Source: Mesostigma viride
Taxonomy: Eukaryota; Streptophyta; Mesostigmatophyceae; Mesostigmatales; Mesostigmataceae
NCBI GenBank assembly: GCA_009746045.1
Contig: RPFO01000294.1
Coordinates: forward strand, 110,001-174,000
Length of the DNA: 64,000 nt
Reading direction: 5' to 3'
In this document: positions 22,595 through 32,868 of the stretch, piece after piece
How the letters are laid out: each line of letters starts with the position of its first letter
Position numbering within the stretch: the first letter of the stretch is position 1
Notes under the pieces: generated by a model
Told to the model about the DNA's origin: nothing
Database searches by the model: none
What the model saw: only the letters and a program-made list of their open reading frames with translations
Position numbers and translations under genes: made by a program

Positions 22595-23404
22595 GTGGCC
22601 TATGTGGATCATAGGAACTGCACGGGCCCCTGTGACCACTATGAGACTTTGGCCAAGGCGTTGGCTGCACTCAACAGAGAGGAGGGGGAGGTGAGCTCTG
22701 AAGGCTATGTGGAGGAGGTCCTATCTCAGCTGCACACAAGCCTGTATGAGAGTGGCTCCCCTTTTTGTGGCTCATCTGCTGCATAGGATGTATGCATTGT
22801 CACCAGGACCTGAGATTGACATGAGGCCTGCTGAGGGGCCGGTCATGCTGGCAGCCTTACCTGAGGCCTTGAAGGAGGCATTTACTCAGTTGCAGCCAGT
22901 GAGTATGGGAGAGGCTTCCTACATGGAGCTGTTGGAGTTTTCAGTTCAGAAGGGTGACTTTGATTTGGTTCCTTCTTCCTCCAGCTCTGCCAGAAGGTGT
23001 TTTCCTTTGGAGACTTCTAACCTCTTTTGCATCCAGGGTTGCCCAAGTACACTGTGGAACTTAAGGTCCGTCAGACGCCACTAAGGGTGCTGGTGCCTCT
23101 GATAGGTGCTAAGTGGTCGGTGGTCAAGACCTTTCTGCAGTTCTGGTGGGCGTACAGATCATGGGTGAGCAGGCACAAGACGTCCTCTACTTGGGTGATG
23201 GACCCTGAGAGTCAGTCTGTGGTGCTCTCTCCTATCCAGGGGCATGCCTTCGCTATGCTGCCCAGATGGTGGCAGGAGCTGCTGAGACTTGCGTGGTGTT
23301 GCAGGTCAGCAGGACTGGCCAGAGTTGGCCCACATGGTGGAGCAGTTTCCCATGGTGGACTCAAGGGCAAGGATGGCCTGAATGGGGATTGGTATAGCCT
23401 GTGA
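22595..23404 (+). pseudogene. Extra ORF between pol and the 3' LTR, plus-strand copy (broken)
   Basis: Three overlapping frames (22595-22786, 22707-23084, 23027-23404) carry segments also found in the minus-strand copy at 27.8-29.15 kb: YVDHRNCTGPCDHYETLAKA, EEVLSQLHTSLYES, PEIDMRPAEG and WVSRHKTSSTWVMDP. No known family was recognised. Its place next to the 3' LTR suggests an additional, non-pol ORF, but it could be a displaced gag. Confidence 0.5.
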
Positions 23405-25182
23405 GGAACAGGGCTGAGAAGGAAAGGGGGCTTTGGATTGTGGTGTGAGGGGGGATTCCAGGATGGATGATGGGGGGGCTCCAGTCCAGTTCTGATGTTC
23501 CAGTCCAGAGTTCCAGGTTCCAGGATGCTGAATGGAAGACCTTGTATTATGAGATGTGTTTATCTGGATTTATAGTAGATAAGGTAGTGACTTGTCTGCT
23601 GTAGAAACCTGTGACTAGATGTTTATGAGATAGGAGGCCCTGTTTCCAGGGATGTAAAAACCCATCTGCTTTTCCCAAGAGATGGTGGATTTCTGTTCAA
23701 TGTTCCTCTGCCTTCAAGAGTTGGCTATTGGACCTGGGAGGTCCAGTTTTGAGGGGGAGATATGTAACAAGCAAAAATGACTTTGTTGTTACATCCTTTG
23801 TTTTGTGAATGTTTGGCTTTTATTTGAGGACTTTTGGATCAGTATTGAGAAAGTTATGAGGTTTCTAAGACGACGGTACTTGGAGCTGATACTTTGTCAA
23901 CCAACTGATAGGAACCCTCATTGGTCGTGGCCTGATCCACGTAGGGTTGTAGTTTGTTGGCTGATACTACTGATAGGAGCCCTCATTGGTCGTGGCCTGA
24001 TCCACGTGGGGTTGTAGTTTGTTAGTTGGTACTATTGAGTCTTAAATGCTCCTTTGGGACTTCAGTGCTTACGACAGATTTAGGATCTCATGGAAAGATT
24101 CTGCCAGGCTGTGTGTGGTGTTGTTCTGTTCTGTGTGACTAGGATGGATACGAAGATCTTGTATAGAATCCCATGGTTCTGATTGGTTCTCTTCAGGCTA
24201 AGGTTGGAGCAAGTTCGACAAGCACGTCGATATCAAGGACGTGGGGTCGCCATTGTTGCTACGTTGGTTTTGATTCACCATGGTATAATAAAGCTTGGCT
24301 TTGTTGTCCAATCCATAAGAGCCCCTTGGCTATAGACGTCCTTCAGTTCCACAGAGGTCGTCTACACACGAGCTTGTCTTTGTGTCTACAAGGGGTGTGA
24401 TTCCCTAAATCACGTGCTGTGGAATTTCCATCTCAACGTTGCTCGGATACTTGAAGTTCTGCAACTCAGGAAAGCAACCCAGGTAAAAAGATCTTTCATA
24501 TTGGACTGTGGATGATGATGATGATCATTTTTAGTCGTTACAATGATGGATCAAAACCAACGTAGCAACAATGGCGACCCCACGTCCTTGATATCGACGT
24601 GCTTGTCGAGCATGCTTCAACCTTAGCCTGAAGAGAACCAATCAGAATCATGGAATTCTCAACAAGATCTTCGTATCCATCCTAGTCACACAAAACAGAA
24701 CAACACCACACACAGCCTGGCAGAATCTGTACATGAGATCCTGAGGCTGTAGTAAGCACTAAAGTCCCAAAGGAGCATTTAAGACTCGGTAGCACCGACC
24801 AACAAACTATAACCCCACGTGGATCAGGCCACGACCAATGAGGGTTTCTACCAGTCGGTTGATAAAGCCACAAGCTCCAAGTACCTCCGTCTTAGAAATC
24901 TCATAACTTTCTCAATACTGATCCAAAAGTCCTCGAATAAAGGCCAAACATTCACAAAACAAAGGATGTAACAACAAAGTCATTTTTGCTTGTTACATAT
25001 CTCCCCCTCAAAACTGGACCCACCAGGTCTAACATCCAAACTCTTGAAGGCAGAGTGACATTGAACAGAAGGCCACCATCTCTTGGTAAAAGCCGAGACG
25101 GGTTTTTACATCCCTGAAGACAGGGCCTCCTATCTCATAAACATCTAGTCACAGGTGCTTAAAGCAGACAAGTCACTTCCTT

Positions 25183-27567
25183 AATTAATTAATAGACACG
25201 TGACTGCGTCACGTGAGCATACGTCCTCAGTGGGAGCGGAACATGGGATGGAATGGATTGTATAAGCTATCTAGGTCCTAGTTACAGGGGTGTGGGCACC
25301 GCGGCCCGAATCGCTATGAATGCCATACTTGGTCACACGCGGAGCCCCCACAGGCTTGGGGGTGGTCTCCTTCATCACTACTTGCCATCTATCCTTGCGC
25401 ACCATCTGCCTCCATATTACAGACAAACCAGGAGGCTGCCCGGGGGTGAGCCCGTCACGTCTAGTGTAGCACATGTCCATGCCGAGTCTATCACGAAAAG
25501 TCCACGGGTGGCGGCCCTGCCGCCGCGCGCGGCCGGGGGCACGCCAGGTGAGGACATATCGCCCAGGCTGGGCGGGCTTGGTGCCAGCTAGTCTATTTGA
25601 TGTATCTACCTGATCTGTGCGGGCCAGGTGCCCGCCGGGCTAGGCCCAGGCGCCTGTGCCTAATAATGCGGGAAACATAGGGCAAATCAGCGTACAAATC
25701 CTCATTACTAATGTGCAAACCAAAGGGGATGTTAAGGGCCTTGCGCAGCATCTTGGTGACGGCGCCGTCGAGTCGTTGCTCCAGCTCCCGGCATCAGTGT
25801 CCACGTCTCGGCGCCGTAGGTCAGGATCGTCAGAATGACGACCTTGAAGAGGTCACGCTTGACGATCCGGGGTAGGGCGGGGTTGCTCCACCAGCGGCGG
25901 TGGTCATGGAGGTGCGCCCACGCCATGCCGATCCGTGTCGTCATGTCGTCCTCGCAGTCGGGAAGCCAACTGCCGAGCAGCTTGATCATGAAGCGGCCTG
26001 AAGGAGGGTAGTTGACCTCGGCATCGTCTAAGAGGCGGAGTGTGGGTGGGGGCCCTGCCATGCCGAGGGCCAGGGCCTCCGTTTTGGGGCTGATTTCTAG
26101 ACCAACCGCCCGAGCCTCGAGCGCCAGGCAGTCCAGCCAAAGTTGGGCAGACTCCGGCTTCTCGATGTCAGAGCGTGATGTCGTCGGCATATAAATGAGG
26201 TCATCTAGTAAGCTCTGCTTGTTAGTCGGCCCCCCTTCCCCAAGCTCGTTCGTGATCGCTAGGCCAGGGGCACGGCCTGCAATGCTAGCAAAGCGAGCAC
26301 GTGCCTGGCGCATAACATAATCCACTACAATAATAAACAGGTACGGCGACAGGACGCAACCCTGCCAGACGCCGGTCTGCAGTGGGCAGGGCGGGGTAAT
26401 GCCGTGTTGAGTGCGCACCGAAGTGGTCGACCCCTCATACAGCGTGCGGATGACGGTAATCAGGGGAGTGGGGACGCGAGCGCGAGCAAGTACAGCCCGC
26501 ATAGAGCGTCCCAGAGGACAGAATCAAAAGCCTTGATGAAGTCGACGAAGATCAGGATGGCGGGAAACTCACCAGGTTGCAGGAGAGCGATTTCCTCGAA
26601 GAGGCGACACGCGACGAAGATGGCCATGACGGTGTTGCGCCCAGGACGGAGGCCCATTTGACTTTCCCCAAGGTGACAGTCGAGAGCAGAACGAAGGCGG
26701 TTGAGGATCATGCGCATGAACAACTTAAGTGCGGCGCTCTGGATGCAGACTCCTCTGTAGTTGGCGGGGTCGTCAGGGGAACCTTTGTTTTTGTACAGCA
26801 TAATACGGTAGCTGTGCTGCCACTCAGGAATCGGCGGCGCGTCGGCAAGCAGGATCCGGTTGCAGACGTCAAGCAGGAACCCCATGAGCGCCGTCAGCTT
26901 AATCACCGGGGCTGGGAGCTGGTCAGGTCCAACGGCGGCATAGAAGCGGAGTTGCTTGGCGGCGGTGCTCAGCTCGAGCTCGGTGAACGGCGGGAGCTCG
27001 TTGGGGTGGGCCAGGGGTTCCGTCAGGGCTGGGTAGCGTGGCGTTGGCGTCCAGCAGCAGAGCGAGGTAGTTGCGACCAGGGATGCCGTTCGCCAGGTTC
27101 TCCAGCGCTGCAAAGAAGTCCTTGCGGTCTTGTTCTGGGTGGCCGGAGTGGGGTGCGTAACCAACGCCCACCGTCAGGGCGTAGGTCGAGTGGCCCTCCA
27201 TCGAATGAAAAGTGGCCACGAGGAGCCGAGCGTTGACCAGCTGGGGTTCGCCCATGTGGCGTACGGCGAGCGGGGAGCAGAGGAGACCGACGCCCCCGTC
27301 ATTCCCGGTGCCGTCGCCGCCTCCGTAGTAGAACCGCCAGCCGTCGATGTCGTCAGCAACAAGGGCAGTTGATCCGCGGGCCGATGCAGTGCGCCTGTGT
27401 TCTTGGATTCCCAGGATGGCGATATTATTGTCGATGCAGAAACCAATAAGATTGGAGACTCGATGGCACTGACAGTCGTCACTGCGCAGGCAGTGACAGC
27501 GGTCAGCGTCGGGCTGGAGCGTGCGGGCGTTGAAGGTGGCGATGACCAAGGGCGCGCGTTGACCGAA
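25183..27567 (-). mobile_element. APE-type LINE inserted in the minus-strand LTR element
   Basis: It is flanked by a 13-bp target duplication AAGTCACTTCCTT at 25170-25182 and 27568-27580. The uninterrupted sequence around the site is present in the plus-strand LTR element at about 23580-23605, which confirms the boundaries. The element reads on the minus strand and ends in TTAATTAATTAAT on its 3' side. Confidence 0.92.
25480..27549 (-). pseudogene. APE endonuclease plus reverse transcriptase of the LINE (broken, internally deleted)
   Basis: An endonuclease start (IATFNARTL, then ILGIQEHRR) lies at 27549-26923. RT follows directly in two frames, 27164-26460 (YRIMLYKNKGSPDDPANYRG, FVDFIKAFDSV) and 26502-25732 (QTGVWQGCVLSPYLF, TYGAETWTL). 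The C-terminal part (LHISNEDLYADLP, RHRRLGLAR) is in a third frame near 25600-25730. The SDH end of the endonuclease and the usual long linker are missing. The YADD motif reads LLDD. It is inactive. Confidence 0.85.
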
Positions 27568-28428
27568 AAGTCACTTCCTTATCTACCATAAACCCAGATA
27601 AACATAGCAACAGTGAAAGTCTTTCCATGCAGCATTCTGGAACCTGGAACTCTGGACTGGATCATCAGAACTGGACTGGAGCTCCCCCCCATCATCCATC
27701 CTGGAATCCCCCCCTCACACCACAATCCAAAGCTCCTTCCATGCTCCTCCATCAAACCCCCCCGGCCCCCCAGCTTCCTTCTCAGCTCTGTTCCTCACAA
27801 GCTATACCAATCCCCATTCAGGCCATCCTTGCCCTTGGTGCCAAACATGGGAAACTGCTCCACCATGTGAGCCAATTCTGGCCAATTCCTGCTGACCTGC
27901 AGCACCATGCAAGTCTCAGCCGCCCCTGCCACCATCTGGGCAGCATAACGAAGGCATGCCCCTGGATAGGAGAGGACGGCACCACAGACTGACCCTTAGG
28001 ATCCATCACCCAAGTAGAGGACGTCTTGTGCCTGCTCACCCATGTACGCCCACCAGAACTGGAGAAAGGTCTTGACCACAGACCACTTAGCACCTATCAG
28101 AGGCACCAGCACCCACAGTGGGGTCTGACGAACCTTGAGTTCCATAGTGTACTTGGGCAACCGGCTGGACTGCAGAAAAGGTTGGATGTCTCCAAAGGAA
28201 AACGCCCCTTGACAGAGCTGGAGGAAGAAGGAGCCAAATCAAAGTCACCCTGCTGGACTGAAAACTCCAACAACTCCATGTATAGGAAGCCTCGCCCATA
28301 CCCATTGGCTGAAACTGAGTGAATGCCTCCTTCAAGGCCTCAGGCAAGGCTGTCAGCATATCCTGCCCTTCAGCAGGCCTCATGTCAATCTCAGGTCCTG
28401 GGGTCAAGGCAAACATCCTGTGCAGCAG

Positions 28429-28609
28429 ATTAATTAATTAGGAACATAACTCCGTTGGGAGTATATGTAGCACATAGCCCAGAGAAGGGGCATATGGCCT
28501 ATCATACATTCTAAGCTACTTCCTGCAAGAGTGGAAATGTAAACAACACTTGCTCTTGGTGCACCAGGGCACTTGCATCCCCATGATCTTCAAGCTATGC
28601 CCAGCGAAG
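28429..28609. repeat. Interspersed repeat, 181-bp insertion (family S)
   Basis: The flanks GTGCAGCAG and ATGAGCCACAAA are contiguous in the other LTR copy (about 22770-22790), so this block is an insertion. It begins with TTAATTAATTAGGAACATAA and is related to 7634-7820. No terminal inverted repeat or clear target duplication is seen. Confidence 0.8.
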
Positions 28610-29270
28610 ATGAGCCACAAAAGGAGAGCCAATCTCATACAAGCTGGTGTGCAACTGAGACAAGACCTCCTCCACAAACCCTTCAGGGCTCACCTCCCCC
28701 TCCTCCCTGTTAAGGGCAGCCAACGCCTTGGCTAATGTCTCACAGTGATCACAGGGTCCAGTGCACTTCCTGTGATCCACATAGGCCACCACATTCTTGA
28801 CAGGTACCACGTGACGAGGAATCTGAATGATGGGGGTGCTGCTGGAGCTGAGAGCTATGCTGGAACCACTCCCCACCTGAGGCTGAGACAAGGACAACCC
28901 CTGAAGGATCTCATGCAACTTGTCCTGCTTGGAGATCACAGCATGCAAGAGCTTGCTAATGGTATCCATCTGTTGACCCCACCGAAGGTCACGCCTGACA
29001 ATAGTAGTGTCAAACAAGGACTCCACATAGCTCATGGGGTTGGAGGCCTCTGAATGCATACCAGTGACCCCTTCCTCCGTGGTGGGTCCCAAAGCCAGGT
29101 TGGTGTACAGAGACTCCTCCTCCATCTGGAACCACACAGCATGCACAAGGAAGCCATTTGTTAGTCCTGAGATATAGGAAGGGGAGCAGTGGTCCTCACC
29201 AACTCAGTGTACCAAGAAGGAAGAGTGAGGCCCCTCTGCTGGCAATACTCCTGGACCACCTCATGGTGGC
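28610..29270 (-). pseudogene. Extra ORF of the LTR family, minus-strand copy
   Basis: The frame at 29146-28595 (183 codons) reads YVDHRKCTGPCDHCETLAKA and EEVLSQLHTSLYE. It is preceded by VQEYCQQRGLTLPSWYTELV near 29270-29200, cut off by one stop. Similar text in the plus-strand element shows it belongs to the family. It lies directly inside the 82-bp LTR remnant because the interior is deleted. Function unknown. Confidence 0.55.
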
Positions 29271-29366
29271 AGTGAGTCAAGTATTACTGATCCAAAAGTC
29301 CTCAAATAAAAGTCAAAGATTCACAAAACAAAGGATGTAACAACAAAGTCATTTTTGCTTGTTACA

Positions 29367-29891
29367 GCCTGGCTCACTCACCTTGCAAACGGTCACATTT
29401 GCCACTGTGTTTAGTCCCACCCTTTCTGGACCTGGTGCCCTTGTCCTTGATACGAGCGTGTGCGGGTATTATGACAACGCATTGGCGCTAATAGGCACAA
29501 CGCATGGTTTAGTAGACGTCGCCCAGTTCGCGGACATCAACGAGACGCGGAGGATAATATCCCACACCATCCCCGGTCTGCGGCCTCCTGTGTACGACTG
29601 CTTCATCCCTCAGCTATGGCACGGTACCCCAATTACGGCCACGCTGTCATTCCACTTTGCGACCCAGCCAACCAAAGCGAGCTCACGTTGCCAACGTCCT
29701 TGGAGCACGTGTACCTTCGCGTCAGTTGCACGGGGACCCTAACAACCATCCTCGACCTCTCCAACCCTTATCGAATAAAGGCAAAAGCAGACTGTGTCAA
29801 CCAGGCTCCCATTTCTGATATTTGCGCCGGCCTTATTGGTCCGTCGTCCCCGGGTACACAGAAGATGATGGCAAGTTCCAAATACTGCTAG
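29367..29891 (+). pseudogene. Unrecognised fragment at the edge of the viral locus
   Basis: Two frames, 29367-29742 and 29616-29891, look like one protein with a shift near 29650-29700. Segments include VLDTSVCGYYDNALALIGTT and LEHVYLRVSCTGTLTTILDL. It is cut at the left by the LTR end. Base composition and strand match the capsid genes that follow. No family was recognised. Confidence 0.4.
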
Positions 29892-30041
29892 CTCCACTTA
29901 AACCGGATCCCACCAACGGGCTACTCTGCCACTATCACACTATCCAACAACTTCTGCAAATCCCGAGCTGGGACCGCCGCAACGGCCGTGTCTAAGACGA
30001 TCACGTGGACAAGCGCATAAAAATCTCTTGCATAAGTAAAC

Positions 30042-30456
30042 ATGCCACCAAGGAAAACAAAACGCGCCCGCCGCTCAGGACGAAAACGCGAGCCTAGCAC
30101 TACGACGTCCACAAGGGTCTCCTCTAGGTCCTCCAATTGAATCCGTGAAGAACACAATCGTCATCAACTCGCGACCACACAGAGCTCCCGCCGCCAAGGG
30201 AAAAGTACCGGAAGCTCGCGGGTTCAGAGACGCGATCCTGTTGGCGGCCCTATCCAACGTCGCGCAACCGGTTCGCGTCCCGATGATGCCGATCGACAAC
30301 TCATTAGGAGGCGGCGTGAGCGTCGCCGCAACAGCCGCGGCTGGCGGCGCCACGACGGCAGCTGCTACAACACCCGATGAGCCGGTTATAGGTGCACCAC
30401 CGGCTGCTCCCACTCAGTCAGTGGAGCAACAGGTTTCAGGGTCGCTAGAAGGTTGA
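30042..30456 (+). pseudogene. Basic-headed viral-type protein with a shift near codon 32
   Basis: ATG 30042 opens a strongly basic start (MPPRKTKRARRSGRKRE) that stops at 30138-30140. The +1 frame continues from the same place (PIESVKNTIVINSRPHRAPA) to a stop at 30456 through an Ala/Thr/Pro-rich tail. One base gained or lost explains the break. The layout resembles small basic virion proteins of polinton-like viruses. Role not known. Confidence 0.45.
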
Positions 30457-30502
30457 AGATATACCGAGGTGGTGCGAGCGGGAGGAAGCCGAGACGGCGG
30501 AA

Positions 30503-30705
30503 ATGGGGACGGATCCCATGTATGTCTTCAGTGAGACCGCGGTCCCTAGAGAGCCAGCGCCGCCTTTGACATCAGATACCGGAACCGGGCCTGCCCGGTT
30601 TCCGTGCACCGAGCCTGGATGCAAGAAGGACTTTAAAAGCCAACTGAAGGCGGAAGGACGACTCATATCAACACGGAATTCATAAAAGGCCACAAGGCAG
30701 GACGG
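30503..30705 (+). pseudogene. Small protein with half of a C2H2 zinc finger
   Basis: From ATG 30503 the frame runs to 30685 and ends with FPCTEPGCKKDFKSQL, the C-x4-C half of a C2H2 finger. The two histidines expected about 10 residues later are not in frame, so a shift probably removed them. Confidence 0.4.
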
Positions 30706-30838
30706 TGGGCGGTGAGCCAGTGGTAGTTGGCTCGCGGGCTGGAAGAGACAGGATGAGAGCAGCCAGGTTAGCTGCCTTGGTGGGAATGGCTACAGGTATC
30801 CGTGCCTAAAAAATATCTGTGTATGATAATATTACGCA

Positions 30839-31018
30839 ATGGATCCAATTTTTACAGAGTCTGACCTGATCGAGATTTCCCAGTGGATCGTACTGTCCCC
30901 GAGCATGCCACGAGAGTTCATCGAGGCCGCGTTTTTGTATTGTAGAAAGAAACCTATGGGAAAGGAAAACGCGCTCTCAAACGCGCTTTCAAGGACGCAA
31001 AAGAGGGCGAAGTGCTAG
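30839..31018 (+). CDS. Small hypothetical protein, 59 aa
   Basis: Intact ORF from ATG 30839 to TAG 31016-31018. It begins MDPIFTESDLIEISQWIV and ends in a lysine/arginine-rich tail (RTQKRAKC). It lies in line with the capsid genes on the same strand. No family recognised. Confidence 0.35.
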   Translation: MDPIFTESDLIEISQWIVLSPSMPREFIEAAFLYCRKKPMGKENALSNALSRTQKRAKC

Positions 31019-31133
31019 TTAACAGACCCGAAATCAAATCGGAGTTGATGGAATCTTGAGATCTATAAGCATATGAAAGACCATGTTCAGGAGACGATCC
31101 TTTTGACCCTTAGAACTGCTGACAGGGCGAGGG

Positions 31134-31921
31134 GTGACTTGGCTGCTCCCATGCACGTGGGACATCCCCATGGGCCTTTTGGACGACTTCCACGACGTGG
31201 GTCTCGAGTTGCTCTCAGTCCCATACGAGCAAGCGCACATCACTTCGAGAAATAACAAGTTCCTTTTCACCACACAAGGAACATTAGACACCCATGAGAT
31301 ATTTCTCCCCCATGGCTCATACACGTGTTTGGAGAACAGGGTCAACATTGAGAACGCACTATAAGTGCACGACCCTGGGATGACGGTGGCGTACGATCGC
31401 GCGAAGAGCCGAAGTACACCTTTTCATCTCCCAGCGCGTTAATTTCCATCCAGGTCTCTGAATACGCAGGAAGGGTACTTGGCCTACTCCCACTAGCATA
31501 CCAATCCACAACGTCTCTCACCTCGAACAGACCAGCCACAAATGGTCGGTTAGGCGCCGGGTTCGTGTACACCAACCTAGTCCGCGGGAATGTGGTATCT
31601 TCCCCCCAAGGCGCCCAGTATGGCGGGCTCCTTGCCGTCCTGCCAGTGATGTCGCAGTACCTGGAGCCCATAGTGTGGATGTCATACCAGCCTTTGTGGC
31701 AGCATTTGAGAGAGTCTCCAACTTCCATCACGTTGCGGTTGTTGGACGAGGACGACCAGCCGATAGACGTGTGTACCGACTGGGTTGCTCAGCTAGCCTT
31801 CCGCATCTCGCCGCAGAAAGTGATCGGCTCAGAGGCCCGCAAGATATCGCGGGTCTTGAAGTACGTCGCGCTCAAGGACCCAGACGACAAATTTTCTCAG
31901 CCTATACCATATAAAAGCTGA
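31134..31921 (+). pseudogene. Penton-like minor capsid protein of a polinton-like virus
   Basis: Single jelly-roll minor capsid (penton) protein of the PLV/virophage lineage, judged by motifs. The N-terminal half (31134-31361) has FLFTTQGTLDTHEIFLPHG. A TAA at 31362-31364 interrupts, then VHDPGMTVAYDRAKS continues in frame. A shift near 31395-31410 leads to PKYTFSSPSALISIQ and on to ITLRLLDEDDQPIDV, the conserved strand with the D-x-DG/D-x-PID pattern, and a stop at 31919-31921. One nonsense codon and one shift, so it is inactive. The next gene starts 1 nt after its stop. Confidence 0.65.
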
Positions 31922-31922
31922 A

Positions 31923-32216
31923 ATGTTTGATTGAGTCTTCGGAAAGGTCGCCTCTGTCGTTCGTTAAGTCGGCCATGGTGCGGGGGATGCTATTCGAAAG
32001 GTCGGCCATGGCGCGCGCACGGCGCAGGCTTTGTTGAAGACCGCGGACGCCTTTTTTGGTGCCATGCATCCAGGAGAAATCGTGAAGAACATTCCGGTGC
32101 TCAGTAACATCGCGGGGTTCGCGGGCGCTGGGTTGAAGGCACTCTCGAGCTTTGACAAGAAGAGGGGCGAGGCTCACCGACAAGACAACCCACTACTAGG
32201 AGAGATCTCACGGTAA
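31923..32216 (+). pseudogene. pVI-like small virion protein with two nonsense codons
   Basis: ATG 31923 follows the penton stop at once. The frame holds TGA (31932-31934) and TAA (31965-31967), then stays open to 32216. It reads VFGKVASVVR, VGHGAGDAIRKVGHGARTAQ, and then a Gly/Ala-rich stretch VLSNIAGFAGAGLKALSSF. Amphipathic repeats in a short protein between penton and major capsid genes resemble the pVI-like membrane-active protein of polinton and adenovirus relatives. This is inference from place and composition. Confidence 0.45.
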
Positions 32217-32244
32217 AATTATCTAAGCACACGTGTATACATCA

Positions 32245-32868
32245 ATGGATCGCGCTATCCCCCGCAGCATGCAACACGTCATCAAGTCCCTCGGGCAGCA
32301 CACGACCCAGAGGGTTCAGCTCTCCACCACCTCCGTGGCCACAGACGTGCGCCACGGGTCGACCATCAGCGTGCGCTTGCTAACGTCCGGGGTCTGCGAC
32401 TTGCACACACTCACCATGAATTTTAAGGGATGGACCTCTACAACCGCCGGTTTCGCCTCGTTCCCCCCACATACCTCTAGCCTCATCAAGCGACTGGAGG
32501 TCTTGGTCGGAGGACAGCAAGTAGACAACATCAACGACTACAACCAGTTGTACTACACCCTCCTCGCGAGTCACGGAGGGTCGAGCTACATCCAATCTCA
32601 AAGGCCAGCTGGCTGGGCTGACAACCCTCTAACGGCCCCTACGGCAAATATTGATGAAGCCAACCCTAAGCCAGGGTGCGTGGATCTAACACTTCATCGG
32701 TTTCCTATCCGGTAATCTGCGGATCGTAGACATGTCTCTCATGCCGCCGATAGAAGTACGGGTGACACTGGCAGCTGCCGGCGTTCTTATCCCTAGTGCA
32801 GAGGGGCTGGGCTATCGAATACCCTACTAAAGGATATTTACTGGTCCATCGAAGTGTACAGTGTCCAA
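32245..32868 (+). pseudogene. Major capsid protein (double jelly-roll) of a polinton-like virus, N-terminal half
   Basis: ATG 32245. The first frame runs to 32715 (LTMNFKGWTSTTAGF, LIKRLEVLVGGQQVDNINDY, NQLYYTLLASHGG). A shift near 32690 leads to FIGFLSGNLRIVDMSLMPPI and EVRVTLAAAGVL, the conserved GFL--IDTSLLP--I-LTLAP-VL segment of PLV and virophage MCPs. A second shift gives LKDIYWSIEVYSV, where recognisable sequence ends near 32868. The C-terminal half is not in the window. Inactive. Confidence 0.75.

Larger units (their letters stand above)
16446..24542 (+). mobile_element. Complete non-autonomous Ty3-like LTR retrotransposon
   Basis: 5' LTR 16446-17224 (779 bp) and 3' LTR 23763-24542 (780 bp) both begin TGTAACAAGC and end AGTCGTTACA. 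By eye they differ by about one substitution and one indel, so the insertion is recent. ATGAT is duplicated at 16441-16445 and 24543-24547. A primer-binding site TGGTATCGGAGG (17226-17237) resembles the initiator-Met tRNA type. A purine tract GAGGGGGAGAT lies just before the 3' LTR. The 6.5-kb interior has no intact gag or pol. A Ty3-like RT/RNase H relic (FAWTDGCQQALDLL, LTPAPVL) survives at 21730-21850. It must have been moved by proteins from another copy. Confidence 0.92.
16181..29366 (-). mobile_element. Ty3-like LTR element, minus strand, interrupted by three insertions
   Basis: Its left (3') LTR is split into 16181-16445 and 24548-24996 by a younger member of the same family. Its interior runs from 24997, beginning with the reverse complement of a polypurine tract (TATCTCCCCCTCAAAA), to about 29284. 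The right (5') LTR is only the 82 bp at 29285-29366. The interior is broken by a LINE (25183-27567) and a short repeat (28429-28609). Compared with the plus-strand copy, most of the interior, including pol, is missing. No matching target duplication is seen (TCCAC left, GCCTG right), so a rearrangement probably cut the right end. Confidence 0.85.
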
